Part shown: positions 36,357-47,730 of the stretch, one piece after another
Numbering within the stretch: position 1 is the first letter of the stretch
Layout: each line of letters starts with the position of its first letter
DNA from: Marthasterias glacialis
Lineage: Eukaryota; Echinodermata; Asteroidea; Forcipulatida; Asteriidae
DNA: 64,000 bases
Assembly (NCBI GenBank): GCA_911728455.2
Contig: OU452219.1
Span: 8,864,320 to 8,928,319 of the forward strand
Reading direction: 5' to 3'
The notes under the pieces: generated by a model
Seen by the model: the letters and a program-made list of their open reading frames with translations, nothing else
What the model was told of the DNA's origin: nothing
Database searches by the model: none
Translations under genes and position numbers: made by a program

Positions 36357-36824
36357 GTGATTTATGTGCACTTACTATATAAATATTAACACTAGAATTA
36401 GTTACATTAGCACGTTAGTTGGATTGTTATTTGAAACATTTTAGTTTGATAGCACCATATTCATGGCGGTCTAAAAAATATTGTGCTAACCTCTGACACC
36501 AGAAAAAGGGGCGCGTCACGAAATACAACATATGATTGGTTAATATAAATCAAGGAATCGTTCCACCGTACGGGTTATACTATTCGACGTCGATTTACAA
36601 AAGCTTGACCAATCATACTGCATTTACTGTTTGAGTGATCACTTTCTTTACGTTGAAAAAAACAAATTTGATTGCGTTGAAAATATAATAGAGGGCGCAC
36701 ATCCGACGGCTGGAGATGGAGTTAGTTCATGACAGTGAGTAGCTAGAGAGTGTTCGCTGCATGCAATGACCAATTCAACCATTTCTGTGAAAGCGGCCGT
36801 CCTTATTGCGGTTAAAACAACGAA
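36357..36824. promoter_or_regulatory. Shared head-to-head promoter region of ASPG and the FLYWCH gene
   Basis: The ASPG start codon (− strand) and the FLYWCH-gene start codon (+ strand) are 468 bases apart with no repeat between them. Both 5' UTRs and both core promoters must lie here unless upstream non-coding exons exist. No TATA box at a proper distance was identified. Regulation in common is inference from layout only. Confidence 0.45.
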
Positions 36825-39800
36825 ATGGATGGTGAAACCGAAAAAGCTCGTAAGCTATATCTCATTATTTTTATAATTGAATGTATGTTATGACCATACA
36901 TAAGATGGACAAGGATAAAAGTATATTTTATAAGACTAAAATAAAAGTAAAAAGTAAGACAAGTCGACCTTAAATTCAGACAGACTTACAACATTTGTTC
37001 TGTGCCAAGTCGACCTTTGTAGTTTGATGTGAATTTTATGATTTTTAAGCATTTGCCGCGGTAGTTCATTCTCTCATTGCCATTATTATGTCCATCCAAA
37101 TATAGAGACACAAAATTAGGGTTTATGAAGTTCAGTTGAATTGGAAATTTACAGAATTTAGATTCAGCCTAGTTTGTAGTTAGGTAGTAGAGCGTTTGAT
37201 TTAAACTTTTAAGTTCAAATTAGACTGAAATTAGATTACAGTTCGAGGTACCTCGACCTAGACCTAGTAACTGGGGCGCTGTACTCCTTTTTTTGAGATT
37301 TTGACATTATCGGTCGTACTAGTGCCCCAGCTTGAAACATAGTAACTGCAATGGTCAGGCGGATTTAAAACACTCTGTTTAAAAAGATGCCTAAGATCAG
37401 ATTCAGACTCGACAGAATTGCTTGAAAATCGCCTACAAAGTACTGTATTCTCCAGATATCATTTTTATTTTAGTTGAGAAGAGCATTTTTGAGGATTTTA
37501 GGAACTCTACCACATTTGCTTTACTGTCAAAAATTTTGAAATAGTGCGTGAATGTTCAGCAAAAAGATTCAGTACTCAGTGGTGTTCGGTAAAGAGTACT
37601 CATTGGTTTTTGGTAAATGGCCGAGTGGCACAGCCAAAGAATTTCTAGCATTATTTACAAACTATAATTTTTTTTTTTACCAAATCCAAGTTTTAACTGC
37701 CACTCTTTTGCTCTTTATGATCAAAAGTTGAGTAGTTTCTTATGTGCCCCGATATAAATTTGATTCATTTGTTTATACATGTAGGTGAAAAGGGTTCTTT
37801 GTTATGTTTAGTCAAAAAGGGTAATCCGAGATTGTAAACACAAGCTGTACCACTAGTCTGGGTTGTCATCTGTGGTTGGAGAATTTAAAAAAAAAAGTAA
37901 ATCAGAAACATTACAAATTTCTCGAAAAGTAATCAACAATTTTCCGATGACCTGATATTGGTCTCATTTCATTTAATCAGGTTTTCTTTTTTCCCCAGCT
38001 TTTGTAAGAGAATCTGCCATGGATAGCACCAGTCATACTAATGCAAGCTCTCCTGTATCAGGTGTCCCTAATGCTGCAACTGACTCATTTGCTGTTGAGC
38101 AGTTAATTCTGTCTTCAGTTTTTCAGAAAGACACACCCTCAGTTGAACAGATGTACACGCCCACAGTTGAACAGATAGAAACATCCACAGTTGAACAGAT
38201 AGAAACATCCACAGTTGAACAGATAGAAACATCCACAGTTGAACAGATAGAAACATCCACAGTTGAACAGATAGAAACATCCACAGTTGAACAGATAGAA
38301 ACATCCACAGTTGAACATATAGAAACAACCACAGTTGAGCTAATTCATATAGACACACAAACCACTGTTGAGCTTTCGGACACGCCCAAAGTTGAGGTGA
38401 TGGATACAGCTACAGTTGAGCTTTCGGACACGCCCAAAGTTGAGGTGATGGATACAGCTACAGTTGAGCTTTCGGACACACCCAAAGTTGAGATGATGGA
38501 TACAGCTACAGTTGAGCTTTCGGACACACCCAAAGTTGAGCAGAATCACACACCAGCAGTTGAGTTCATTAATATAAACACACCGGTAGTTAGTCTGGTA
38601 GACACAACCGTAGAGGAGCAAATAGGCACAGTTGAGCTGACGGACACACCAATAGTGGAACAAATAGAAACATCCACAGTTGAGTTGATACATATGGACA
38701 CACCGACCACAGCTGAGCAGAAACACACACCCAAAGTTGAGCAGAAAGACTCACTCAGAGGTGAGCTGATGGACACACCCACAGTTGAGCAGAAACACAC
38801 ACCAGCAGTTGAGTTTATTAATATAAACACACCGGTAGTTAGTCTGGCAGACACAACCATAGAGGAGCAAATAGACACAACCACAGTTGAGTTGACTCAA
38901 ATAGACACAACCACAGTTGAGCTGACTGACGCACCAAGAGTGGAGCAAATAGAAACATCCACAGTTGAGTTAATACATATAGACACACCAACCACAGTTG
39001 AGCAGAAACACACACCCAAAGTTGAGCAGAAAGAGACACTCACCGTTGAGCTGATCGACACACCCGCAGTCGAACTGATGGACACACCCACAGTTGAACA
39101 GATAGACACGTCCAATATTGAGATAGTGGAAATCGGTCATGAGACGACGCTGTTTGACACTGTCGAGACCATCGTGAGAGAGGAAGGTCAGGCCGTGGAA
39201 GACAACACTGATGTCATCCCACAGGAGACTAAGTCCATCGTGGGAGATCAAGAAGTCACTGACCAGGAAACGTTTATCGTCATCGTTGGTTCATCTCAAC
39301 GCCAGCAGCCCAAGCTTGTTGACTCCAGAGGATACTCCTACACTAAGCACACCAATAACAAGGATGGCACTATCACATGGAGGTGAGCATCGATGATATT
39401 CTTGTACATATAAAGACAAATCTGTGCATTTTATGTTGCATTAAAAGGCCTGCAAAGCTTCATGTGCTGTATCATGAGATTGATTTCGACTTTGCAAGAT
39501 CTTGAACGTAATCAAGCATTTTACAATGCTTTAACAAAAAGTGCACTATCACTGGTCTTAATAGTCAAATACATGTGAAATTTGCACAAACTGTTGGAGC
39601 AAATACTTTTATTAAATTTACACACCATCTGAGTATTATTTGCTCAACATTGTTTTTGATGCAAGTTTACAATACAAAATAAAGTTTTTGAAAATATGAA
39701 TCTTCTTGCATCATTATCCCGTCAAGAAACAAGAAGCAAACAACATTTTCTTTTATACATCATCTAAGGTCTCAAATAAGGATCAGTTGAGAAATTTTGT

Positions 39801-42451
39801 TTTGTAAAATCCTTCTAGATGCTCTGTTCGGAACACACGGATGTTTTGTGGGACGACGGTAAAGCAGTATGGTGACAAGTTTGTGCAGGGGACTCGGGAT
39901 CACTGCCACCCTGGTCTGCCAGGGGAGCATATCTCGGCACAAATCAGGTCGCAGGTCAAACAGAAGGCCCAAGCCCGGATATTCCAACCTGCCCGCCAAA
40001 TCGTTGATGAAGTACTGATCTGCAACGTTGATAATATTCCTTATGCGTCACTACCCAATCCACGTAACCTGACCAGGTTAGCGAATCGATCCCGAAAGAG
40101 ACAGAAGGATGAACAGTCACAGTCAAAACGTGCGTGAGAGTGCAGTTAAAGAAAGTGCTAACAGTGGAAGATATGATGGGTTTGCTCAGTTATCTGTAGT
40201 GTTGCTTCTGCAGGGGTGGATTTCACAAAGCACTAGGACTAGTCTTATCTCGAGTTAGGATGAGTAACTAGTCCTAACTTATAGGACAAGTCATAATTTA
40301 GGACTAGTCCTAAGTTAGGACTAGTTTTGTGAAATCCACCCCAGGTATCTTAACCACAGACATCTGAGAAATTCTGAACTTCTTTCTTATTTCTAAAATG
40401 CAAATTTTGGGAGACTAGAATGGAAGAAATGAATTGTTCTCAATTGGACAGGTGCCATAAGATGCCTGCCTATACGGGTCCACAATATTTGAATTCGTTA
40501 AAAGTAACTCACCCTACCCTCACCCAATACAAGAGTAGGACAATTCCGCAGTTGCTCACGTTGCATTGACCACAGAAACAACAAAAATCTTCCTTTTCAC
40601 TATTTTTTAGGACTTGATATTTTGGATGATTCATTGAAAAAATTTCAAAACATCAAGTCGGGAAAATCATACAGGTTATAGCAAATCAGATTTCTGGTTG
40701 ATGATGACTGTTTGGTCACTGTCAGCGTAGGGTCAGTAAAACTAGATGTCTGAGAGAACAACTTTGCCATCGTCAAATGTCGTTGTGTATTTGTTATCAG
40801 TGTGCTTAGGCATTTCTAGACATAGTCATAACCAAGTCAGGTTAATGTTGTTTCTGCAGGAGGGAGACATAAAAAGCGTCGCGTACATAAACGTCACAGG
40901 AGTAGATCCAGTAGCAGTAGCAGTTCGTCATCTCGGAGTAGAGGGAGGAGTAGACGGCGAAAGAAGCACAAACGACATCGTTCTTACACCAGTTCATCCT
41001 CCTCATTTTCATCCTCGAATGATTCATCAGAATCAGATAGTTCATCAAGCAGAGGTAACTGTCTTATATCTTGGTCTAAAGAGGGGACAGTTCCCAATAA
41101 AATGTCAGGTGCTTGGCTGGAGGACATGAGGCTCTATCTAGGATCTTCTACTGGGCATCCAAGCAGAAGGTCATATGCAATAAAATCGCGTCTTTAAAAA
41201 ATAAAGAGGTATAATAATTATGTGTTGTTTGCCAGAATTACTACAGAGTCATTTTCCCCCATTTCCATGTGGAATTTAACTTTTCCGCTGCATAACTTCA
41301 TGAATGGCAGACAAATGATCAAACTTTTACACTCCTGTTTTCTAGAAACACAATTTTGCACGTGAATTGCAAACGACCTTTTGCTGGGCGGACTTTGGTT
41401 TTGTCCTTCTTCCGGCCAGTGGACAAAATGTCTGTGCTTGTAACAAATTACCCATGAGTTGCAGAAGAAACTTGTCATATTTTGATCAATGATGCGACTG
41501 GAAAACAATGCAATGCACACAGTTTAGACAGTGTTCATTTGAAAGCAAGGTTCTGCATGTTGTAAAGTATCTTTAAACCTCTATTCACAGAGAGAAAAAG
41601 ACACAAGAAGAAAAAGAGAAAGGCATCCAAAACAAAGCAAAGACAAAAGGTAAGTATCATAATGTGCTGGTATCTAGTTTGCGAAAAGTTCCTGGCACTT
41701 CCAACATTACTCCAAGAATCATCTCTGTTTTTTCCGGGTTAACAAAACTGAGTAAGAAATAAATAAGAAAAAGTAAATTGAAGATTCAAAGGGCATTGTT
41801 CCATGCTGAAAGAAACTGAATAGTCGGACAACTGTTGTTGTTTTTTTATTATTTTTCATTAAGGTGGGACAGCAGTGTAATAAAGGGTACAGTGCACATC
41901 AAAACCATCAATTATCAGAGTTTGTTTCATTTTCCATGGCAACATTCAGGCTAGTCATTGTATTAGATGTTTGTAAGCAGATGACATAGTAAAGAAATCC
42001 GTTACGTAAATCTAGTGTCAACAACTCATTATTTGCCTCTGTCGTTTATACTTCATGTCATCCTAAAGAAGCACAAGAGGAAGTCCAAGAGCAAAAGGAA
42101 GAGCAGCAATGAGAAGATGTCGGGTCTTAGCCAGCTTTCAAAGGTAAATTTAAGAAGCTCAAAGCTGTTTACCAGTACATGTAATCCTATATGGGTACAC
42201 TACTAACCACATTTCATGAACATTTAAGGAGATTTTTGGGGGGCGCGCGTGCGCATTTACAATGGATTTACGTTGTTGCCTAGACCCATTTGCAAGCAAT
42301 CCATCTACCCAAACCATTCAAATGTACCTGATTGTGTTTGCAGTACTTGAAAGAACATCATAATTTGAAATCCGCCAAGAAGACCAAGAGTGCTTTGAAG
42401 AAGATGATGGATGAGGCAGATTCCAGTCAAGTCAAGGAGATGAGAAAATAA
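36825..42451 (+). CDS. FLYWCH zinc-finger protein with acidic tandem repeats and RS/KR-rich tail, seven coding exons
   Basis: Coding exons: 36825–36849, 37999–39382, 39819–40129, 40860–41054, 41591–41649, 42069–42143, 42344–42451; phases fit throughout, 718 aa. Residues about 64–380 are tandem acidic repeats built on T-V-E-Q/L plus a short variable part (8-aa TVEQIETS units first). Then comes a FLYWCH-type zinc finger: a GYSYTKH stretch, DGTITWRC, and C471-x8-C480-x17-H498-x-H500. FLYWCH fingers occur in chromatin or DNA-binding proteins such as mod(mdg4) isoforms, so a nuclear role is likely but inferred. From about residue 574 the tail is rich in Arg, Ser and Lys (RSRSSSS, KKHKRHR, KKKKRK), resembling SR-type proteins. 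The exon 3 donor is GTGCGT, weaker than its neighbours; read-through there would stop at 40137 and drop the tail. I recognise no named orthologue. Exon 1 is tiny (8 codons) and rests on a good GTAAGC donor and matching phase; a start at 38019 in exon 2 is the alternative. Confidence 0.75.
38142..39110 (+). repeat. Coding minisatellite in exon 2 of the FLYWCH gene
   Basis: Six identical 24-bp units (TVEQIETS) start at 38163, 38187, 38211, 38235, 38259 and 38283, then a variant at 38307. Next come about four 48-bp units (TVELSDTPKVEVMDTA type, 38363–38556). A further 249-base direct duplication (start near 38551 and 38800) repeats an AVEFININTPVVSL stretch. All periods are multiples of three. 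Confidence 0.85.
40213..40342. mobile_element. MITE with GGGGTGGATTTCACAAA termini
   Basis: The ends GGGGTGGATTTCACAAA and TTTGTGAAATCCACCCC are a perfect 17-bp inverted pair. The interior is made of repeated GGACTAGTCCTAA-type palindromes. It lies in intron 3 of the FLYWCH gene. The termini are familiar from many marine invertebrate genomes. Confidence 0.8.
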
Positions 42452-43109
42452 CTTGACTGCTTTGTAAGTAGCAATATATGTGACCTGTTCTCCCCAAAAA
42501 GGAGGGAAAGTTAAAAGACTATTTATAGATATGGTCTCATATCATTGTGTCAGTGCAACAAGGTCGTAACTTGATTCTGCAACAAATTTGTGTCTCGCGC
42601 AAACACGCTATTGACTTTGTGTGACTATTGACTTTGTGTGACTTTGTGTATTTTAGGAGAGATACGACCTTTTGACATTCCAATGTAAACAATCATTTAA
42701 AAGAGATGTGACCTTAAAGTCAAAGTTGAACTTCTTGTCTGATCTGATGGTTTCCACATCGATGCAAGAATATGTTTGTGTACATAACATTCCTAACAAA
42801 TCTGTAACCTTGGCCATCCAAAAGTGCTTACTTGAATGTTGCCGTTTGTATCTCATTTTTTCTCCTTGATTGCAAAGCCTTAGGTGTTGACTCAGTTGTA
42901 GATTCGTGCCTCTGCACCACTGGGAAACGTTTCAGGATATAAAATTTACCCAGTCACTTACCCTAGTGGCTTATTACATGATATTTGAATAAAAAGGTTG
43001 CTTCCCCTTTAAAGGTGATCCCTTTACTGCCGCTTCCCAGGTTGTATTGTAAACTTGGTGTGATCCCTGGTGATATGGCAGTTAAAGGTTGAGTGGCTTC
43101 CGACTGGCA

Positions 43110-43310
43110 CCACCGAACAAAGACATTGACAAAATAGGGAGCCCGCCATCATAGGGCTGGATAGCTCAGTTGGTAGAGCGCCTGCACATTAATCCGGATG
43201 TCGCAGGTTCAAATCCTGTTCTAGTCAATTTTTCTTTATTCACCCCAAAATTGAATTAAAATTTACCCAGTCAGCTTCCCTTGTGGTTTATTATATAAAA
43301 GAGACTGCAT
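43110..43310 (+). mobile_element. SINE family B (tRNA-Asn-like) with conserved leader
   Basis: On the + strand the leader (CAAAGACATTGACAAAATAG, GGGAGCCCGCCATCATAG) is followed at 43154 by GGGCTGGATAGCTCAGTTGG, the decayed arm CACATTAATCCGGATGTCG, and B box GGTTCAAATCCTG. A body with TTTACCCAGTCAGCTTCCC follows. A related body piece stands alone at 42940–42995. Confidence 0.65.
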
Positions 43311-43606
43311 ATGACAGCTAATTATGTTCTTGTTGGTTTCTTTTCTTTTTTGTTGAAGGAAAATTGATGACGAGAACTTCTTGAGATCTTGAGATCAAGA
43401 AATACGTGGAGTGGAGCAACCTGTGACTGACTTTGAAATAATGCAATGAATATTTGTAGATATGTGTAATTGTTATGCATAATCAGCTTTTTTTTAAACA
43501 ACCCTTGTTGGTTCAGAGAACCTTTTCTAGAATCTGTTTTTTGTTTTGGTGATAATAATACCATAGTCTTTGTATGTGATATGTTTACTTTGATGATCTT
43601 CTCATC

Positions 43607-43787
43607 CAGTGGTGTATCCAGACAACCCTCCCCCCCCCCCCCCGCACCCTCTTGCCCCCACAAATGAGATAAAAAAAAGTGCACAAGTGAATGGTTCGAT
43701 AAGTAAGATAATCCCCTCCAAGTAATGTCTTTGCCCCTGATGCCCCCCCACCCCCACCCAAAATGAAAATGTCTGGTTACACCACTG
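43607..43787. mobile_element. hAT-like MITE, same family as the 21.1-kb copy
   Basis: The ends CAGTGGTGTATCCAGACA and TGTCTGGTTACACCACTG are inverted over 18 bases with one mismatch. The internal block GTGCACAAGTGAATGGTTCG is found inverted in the 21.1-kb element. No clean 8-bp duplication remains. Confidence 0.7.
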
Positions 43788-43909
43788 TAATCTCTTCACA
43801 GTGATAAAAAACCGGACACTTACATAGCACCGCTGCACCGGTATCCACCAGTTTTTTTTTTTTTTTTTTCGATCATGGTGTATGAACATTTTAAACCCGA
43901 TGACTTGGC

Positions 43910-44162
43910 CGTTTATTTCATTCCTTTAAACCATCTCAGCTCCTTGGAGTTAAACGGCCTGTGCTGCCAAGTGCGCATTGCACTAAGAACTAAATCAATC
44001 ACAAGAACCATCTCTGCCTTCACCCATTTACTCCTGGGTGAAGATAAGCAATTATAGTTAAGTGTTTTGCACAAGTGTCAGGACCGGGATTCGAACCCAC
44101 ACCCCGATGACTTAGCGATCAGTAGTTGAGTCCAGTGCACTAGACCTCTTGGCCGTGACATA
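43910..44162 (-). mobile_element. SINE family A, type-1 body, 3' truncated
   Basis: The − strand carries the same A box/B box head (GGTCTAGTGCACTGGACTCA, GGGTTCGAATCCCGGTC) and the start of the same body as the 25.6-kb copy, including an AGGAGCTGAGATGG-like stretch. The 3' end is missing. Confidence 0.7.
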
Positions 44163-46089
44163 AATTAAAACCCGCTAGATTAAGTGTAAACAAATGTATA
44201 ATAGAAATATTTAAGAGGATTGAGCAGTAACTGTTACAGTGGTTTTTGGTTCTACATTATGCTGGCTGTTGTACCTCTTGATAAATTCAGGTATCCCTTT
44301 TAAATTATGAATATACAATTTTTAAATATTTTGGGTTGAAAAAGATCTTATTTGGTATTTTTCACAATTTTATAAGCAAGAATCCTGGGAATAAAAAACT
44401 ACAGACTTGAAACATACAACTTGAAAAAAAAACATCCGCTCAACAAAGAGACATTTCTTCAATGTGAGTGGCTCATTGACGCATGTTGCAAATTGTACAT
44501 GTATGTCATGGCGGAACTTGGTTGGCCCACAACTAACATACCTGATGGATTCTCTTTTTGACTGCCCCTGTTGATGAAATCAGATGCACTGAGTCTGTGA
44601 GGAATCATGTACAACATCAAGCTGGGTGTGGTGATTTGATTTGATTCCTTTTCTCCACTTTTTGTGATGGAGAGTTAGATAGTGATATAGTTAACGGGCC
44701 CTCAAAGTGAATATTTCTTAGGAGCACTTTTATGCTACTTTCTAATCCTCTTAAGTTTACGAAAACTAATTAACATCCCTTTTTGGTAATTTTTTTTTCT
44801 GAAAAGTGCACTTCTTTAAACATTAAAATTGTCCATGTTTTTCCGGACAACTGAGGGCGCCGTTGGCTGTGATGTCATTTCAGGGAAACAGTGGTTGAAA
44901 TTCATGAAAATGTTAACCCCCAAATTTACTTATTGATAGCTTATGGATTTGTGAGAAAAGTTTGCTCATTGGCTTACTGCCACGAACTGACACAACAAAT
45001 CGCTAAAAAAAGAAGGTTACGACAGCGTCATATCCTAAATTCTGCCGACTTTTTGTGCATAAACTGGCAACATTGAGGTTTCTGCCTGATATGACATCAC
45101 ACTTTTGCTCATGAAAATGAAAATTGGTGTTAGCATAACCAAAAAACAGCAAAATAAACAGCAAAATAAAAATTGAAAATAAAGTTAAGCGGGAGATAAA
45201 GGTTTAATTCCTAGGGTTGCATTAAAAGAGTTCGATTTCATGATGGGCCCTATAAAACATTTAATGCTCTCTGGGTTTTTTTTTCTTTAGATGGTATTGT
45301 AGTTTTTGTTCAAAGTGTATAATAACAATTCAGTGTAAGTTAACTTTACAAAAATGTTGTGTTTGTGTCAGATCTCTATTCCTCCTTTAATTGCTGTTTT
45401 CCCAAAACCAAAAGATATCTTTTTTCTTTTTTCATCGATTGAATCTCTCCGCATCGGATCATCAATGTAATGAACTCAATCCGGTCCTCCAAATTATGAC
45501 ACACTTAAACACTTGTGATATATGTTATTGTTTTATTTTATTTTAATTTTTTTTTTTGCATATTGTTTTTTTTTTTGCCCATAATATAAAGAAAAACCCA
45601 TCATTGCGTATAGACCCCACCCCAACTTCCGAACCTAACTTGTGAAGCCCTAACATTACTGCTAATGGAACCAAGCCCAGCAACAGCCCACTTAAATCCC
45701 AGCACCCAGATCATCAGATCAGACACTTCATCACTTGCTTTCAAAGGCTCATTCAGCTGTAACTCCACCAATGTGATATGCCAGCACCAGCCAGCAGTAT
45801 ACCCTTTCTCTAAACAATAACATACAGATACCAGTGGCTGAGCACTTCAAACTGCCTGGCCGTTCCCTTCACCAACTGAAGGTGGTTCAGCAGAGAGCAT
45901 TCAGAGACCGGTTTGAAAAGGGAAGCCGGTAAAGGATCGGTCATAAAACAAGGAAACATATCCATAACCTATTTGTATTTGTTTCACATGTGTCATCTCA
46001 CCCCTTTCCAATACCTCTTTATGTACTAGGATACAGTCTTGTCAGGAGTAAGATTTGGGATGACTCGTATGGAACACAAAAAATGCATA
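44163..46089. other. No gene seen
   Basis: AT-rich spacer between a SINE and the LINE. 45600–45910 is less AT-rich with many CCAGCA triplets but gives no long frame. Confidence 0.45.
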
Positions 46090-46359
46090 AATTCTAATCA
46101 AGACATCGATCGGTGTTATGCATCGATTGATTGGTCTTTTTTCATCAATCAATCAGTATTTTTTTCATCGATTGATCAATCAATCGATGAAATAAGTCCG
46201 ATGAAAAAAGACCGATAAAATAAGACTGATGAACAAAATCATGAAAAGACTGTTGAAAAAAGACCAATGAAAAGATGGTTGAAAAGACCAATGAAAAGAC
46301 CGATCGATGCAAAAAAAAACGCAAAAAAAACACAAAAACAATAGATTGATGCTAAAGAA

Positions 46360-47730
46360 TTGATCGTCTCTAAACTTCAAACAGCAGGGAAAGTTATCGA
46401 AAAGACCTCACCGACGACATATGTCACTATATCTTCAATAATTCATCGAGTCCACGAGACTCAACGTAGCCATGACAAGGTTAAAGCGGTGAACTTAGAG
46501 CTACAGTCTCTTACCAAAACTTTGGGATGGGGTTTTGTATGCAATTAACAATGTCACTTCATCACACATTGCCGCAGACGGAGTACACCTGAATAATCGA
46601 GGCATCTCGGTTTTTGCATGAAACCTGATAAACCACATAAGAGGTACATCCCGCACATCGGAAACAAACAGCGCTACAGAGCAGCCACGGACCCCTAAAC
46701 GGGTGCACCATGTTAAAGAAGAGGTTCATCACTCCAGACCACGGACTTCAAAAACCAACATCGCTGAGGATCAGCCACAAACCATGGAAAGACCTAGTTA
46801 TGCTGAAGTGGTTCATCATCCCAGACCACGACCTTCGGCCACCAAGCAGGGTTTTCGGAAGACCTCATTTCCGAAAGCACGGCGGAAACCTTTCCCTCAG
46901 CACCCAAGCAAGCAAGACCAGAACTGGGCTCAATACCTGAAGTATGTTGCCAAGGTAACGAGCACACAATAAATCGCAAAACTCCACATGATGGAAGACT
47001 GAAGTAACTGTCAAAGACGGTATAATTTCAAATGCACACTCCAGTGCTTTTTCCCTTGCTCATTTGAATATAAGGAGCTTAGTTAACCAACTTGATCAGC
47101 TTAAAATGATCATGTCCAAAGGTCCATTTGACATCCCTTGTTTGAATGAAACCTTTTGTGACTGTTCAATTTTGGATGAAGAGATAAACCTCCCAGGCTA
47201 TGAAATTGTCAGAAAAGATAGAAACCGCCATGGTGGTGGAGTGGCTCTGTATATCCGTAGTAATTTAGCTTATACTCGGCGTACCAATCTGGAGACAGAC
47301 GAAATTGAATGCATTTGGGTTGAGATAAAACATAAACTTCAAAAACTCTTACTTGTCTGCTCCATACATAGGCCCCCATCGACCTCAGCGGTTTTTATTG
47401 ACAAATTAAATGACTTGCTTGATAAAGCATCCAGTGATTTTAAAGAAATGCTTATTCTTGGTGATTTTAACATTAATGTTTTAAAATGTAAATACGTGTA
47501 ATAACTTGTTAACTTGTTTTAATCTTTATCAGCTATCTCTCGAAGATCCCACGCGGGGTACAGACACTACTGAAAGTGCAATTGATCTTTTGTTTACTTC
47601 CCAGCCAGAATTGATAACAGAAAGTGGAGTTTTGCCCATTGTAATAAGCGACCATTATCTTATCTATGGTGTACATGAGTGGGACAAGCCCAAAGAGAAA
47701 GGCGATTTTATCAATTTTAGATCATTTTGA
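46360..47730 (+). mobile_element. Truncated CR1/L2-like LINE: end of ORF1 and endonuclease part of ORF2
   Basis: 46360–46640 encodes an ORF1 end resembling the esterase-like C terminus of CR1-type LINEs (VTISSIIHRV, then ADGVHLNNRGISVFA), split over two frames with a stop. 47064–47501 encodes an apurinic-type endonuclease (MNIRSLVNQLDQL, RHGGGVALYIRS, YRPPS-like IHRPPS, LILGDFNIN). The domain continues in another frame at 47506–47730, ending with the SDHYLIYG catalytic motif. The reverse transcriptase is missing, so the copy is 3'-truncated. It is dead: at least two frame changes and internal stops. Upstream, 46090–46330 is low-complexity GATCAATC/AAAAGACC sequence that may belong to it. Confidence 0.75.

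Noticed and set aside
38068-39251. Long − strand frames rich in Ser/Thr/Val or Cys/Leu
   Set aside because: They are antisense shadows of the coding minisatellite in FLYWCH-gene exon 2.
43154-43228. tRNA-Asn-like sequence on the + strand
   Set aside because: The anticodon arm does not pair and the sequence shares a leader with another dispersed copy, so it is a SINE, not a tRNA gene.
46700-46972. Separate host gene encoding a Pro/Arg/His-rich protein
   Set aside because: It lies between the ORF1 end and the ORF2 endonuclease of the LINE and is best read as LINE sequence.
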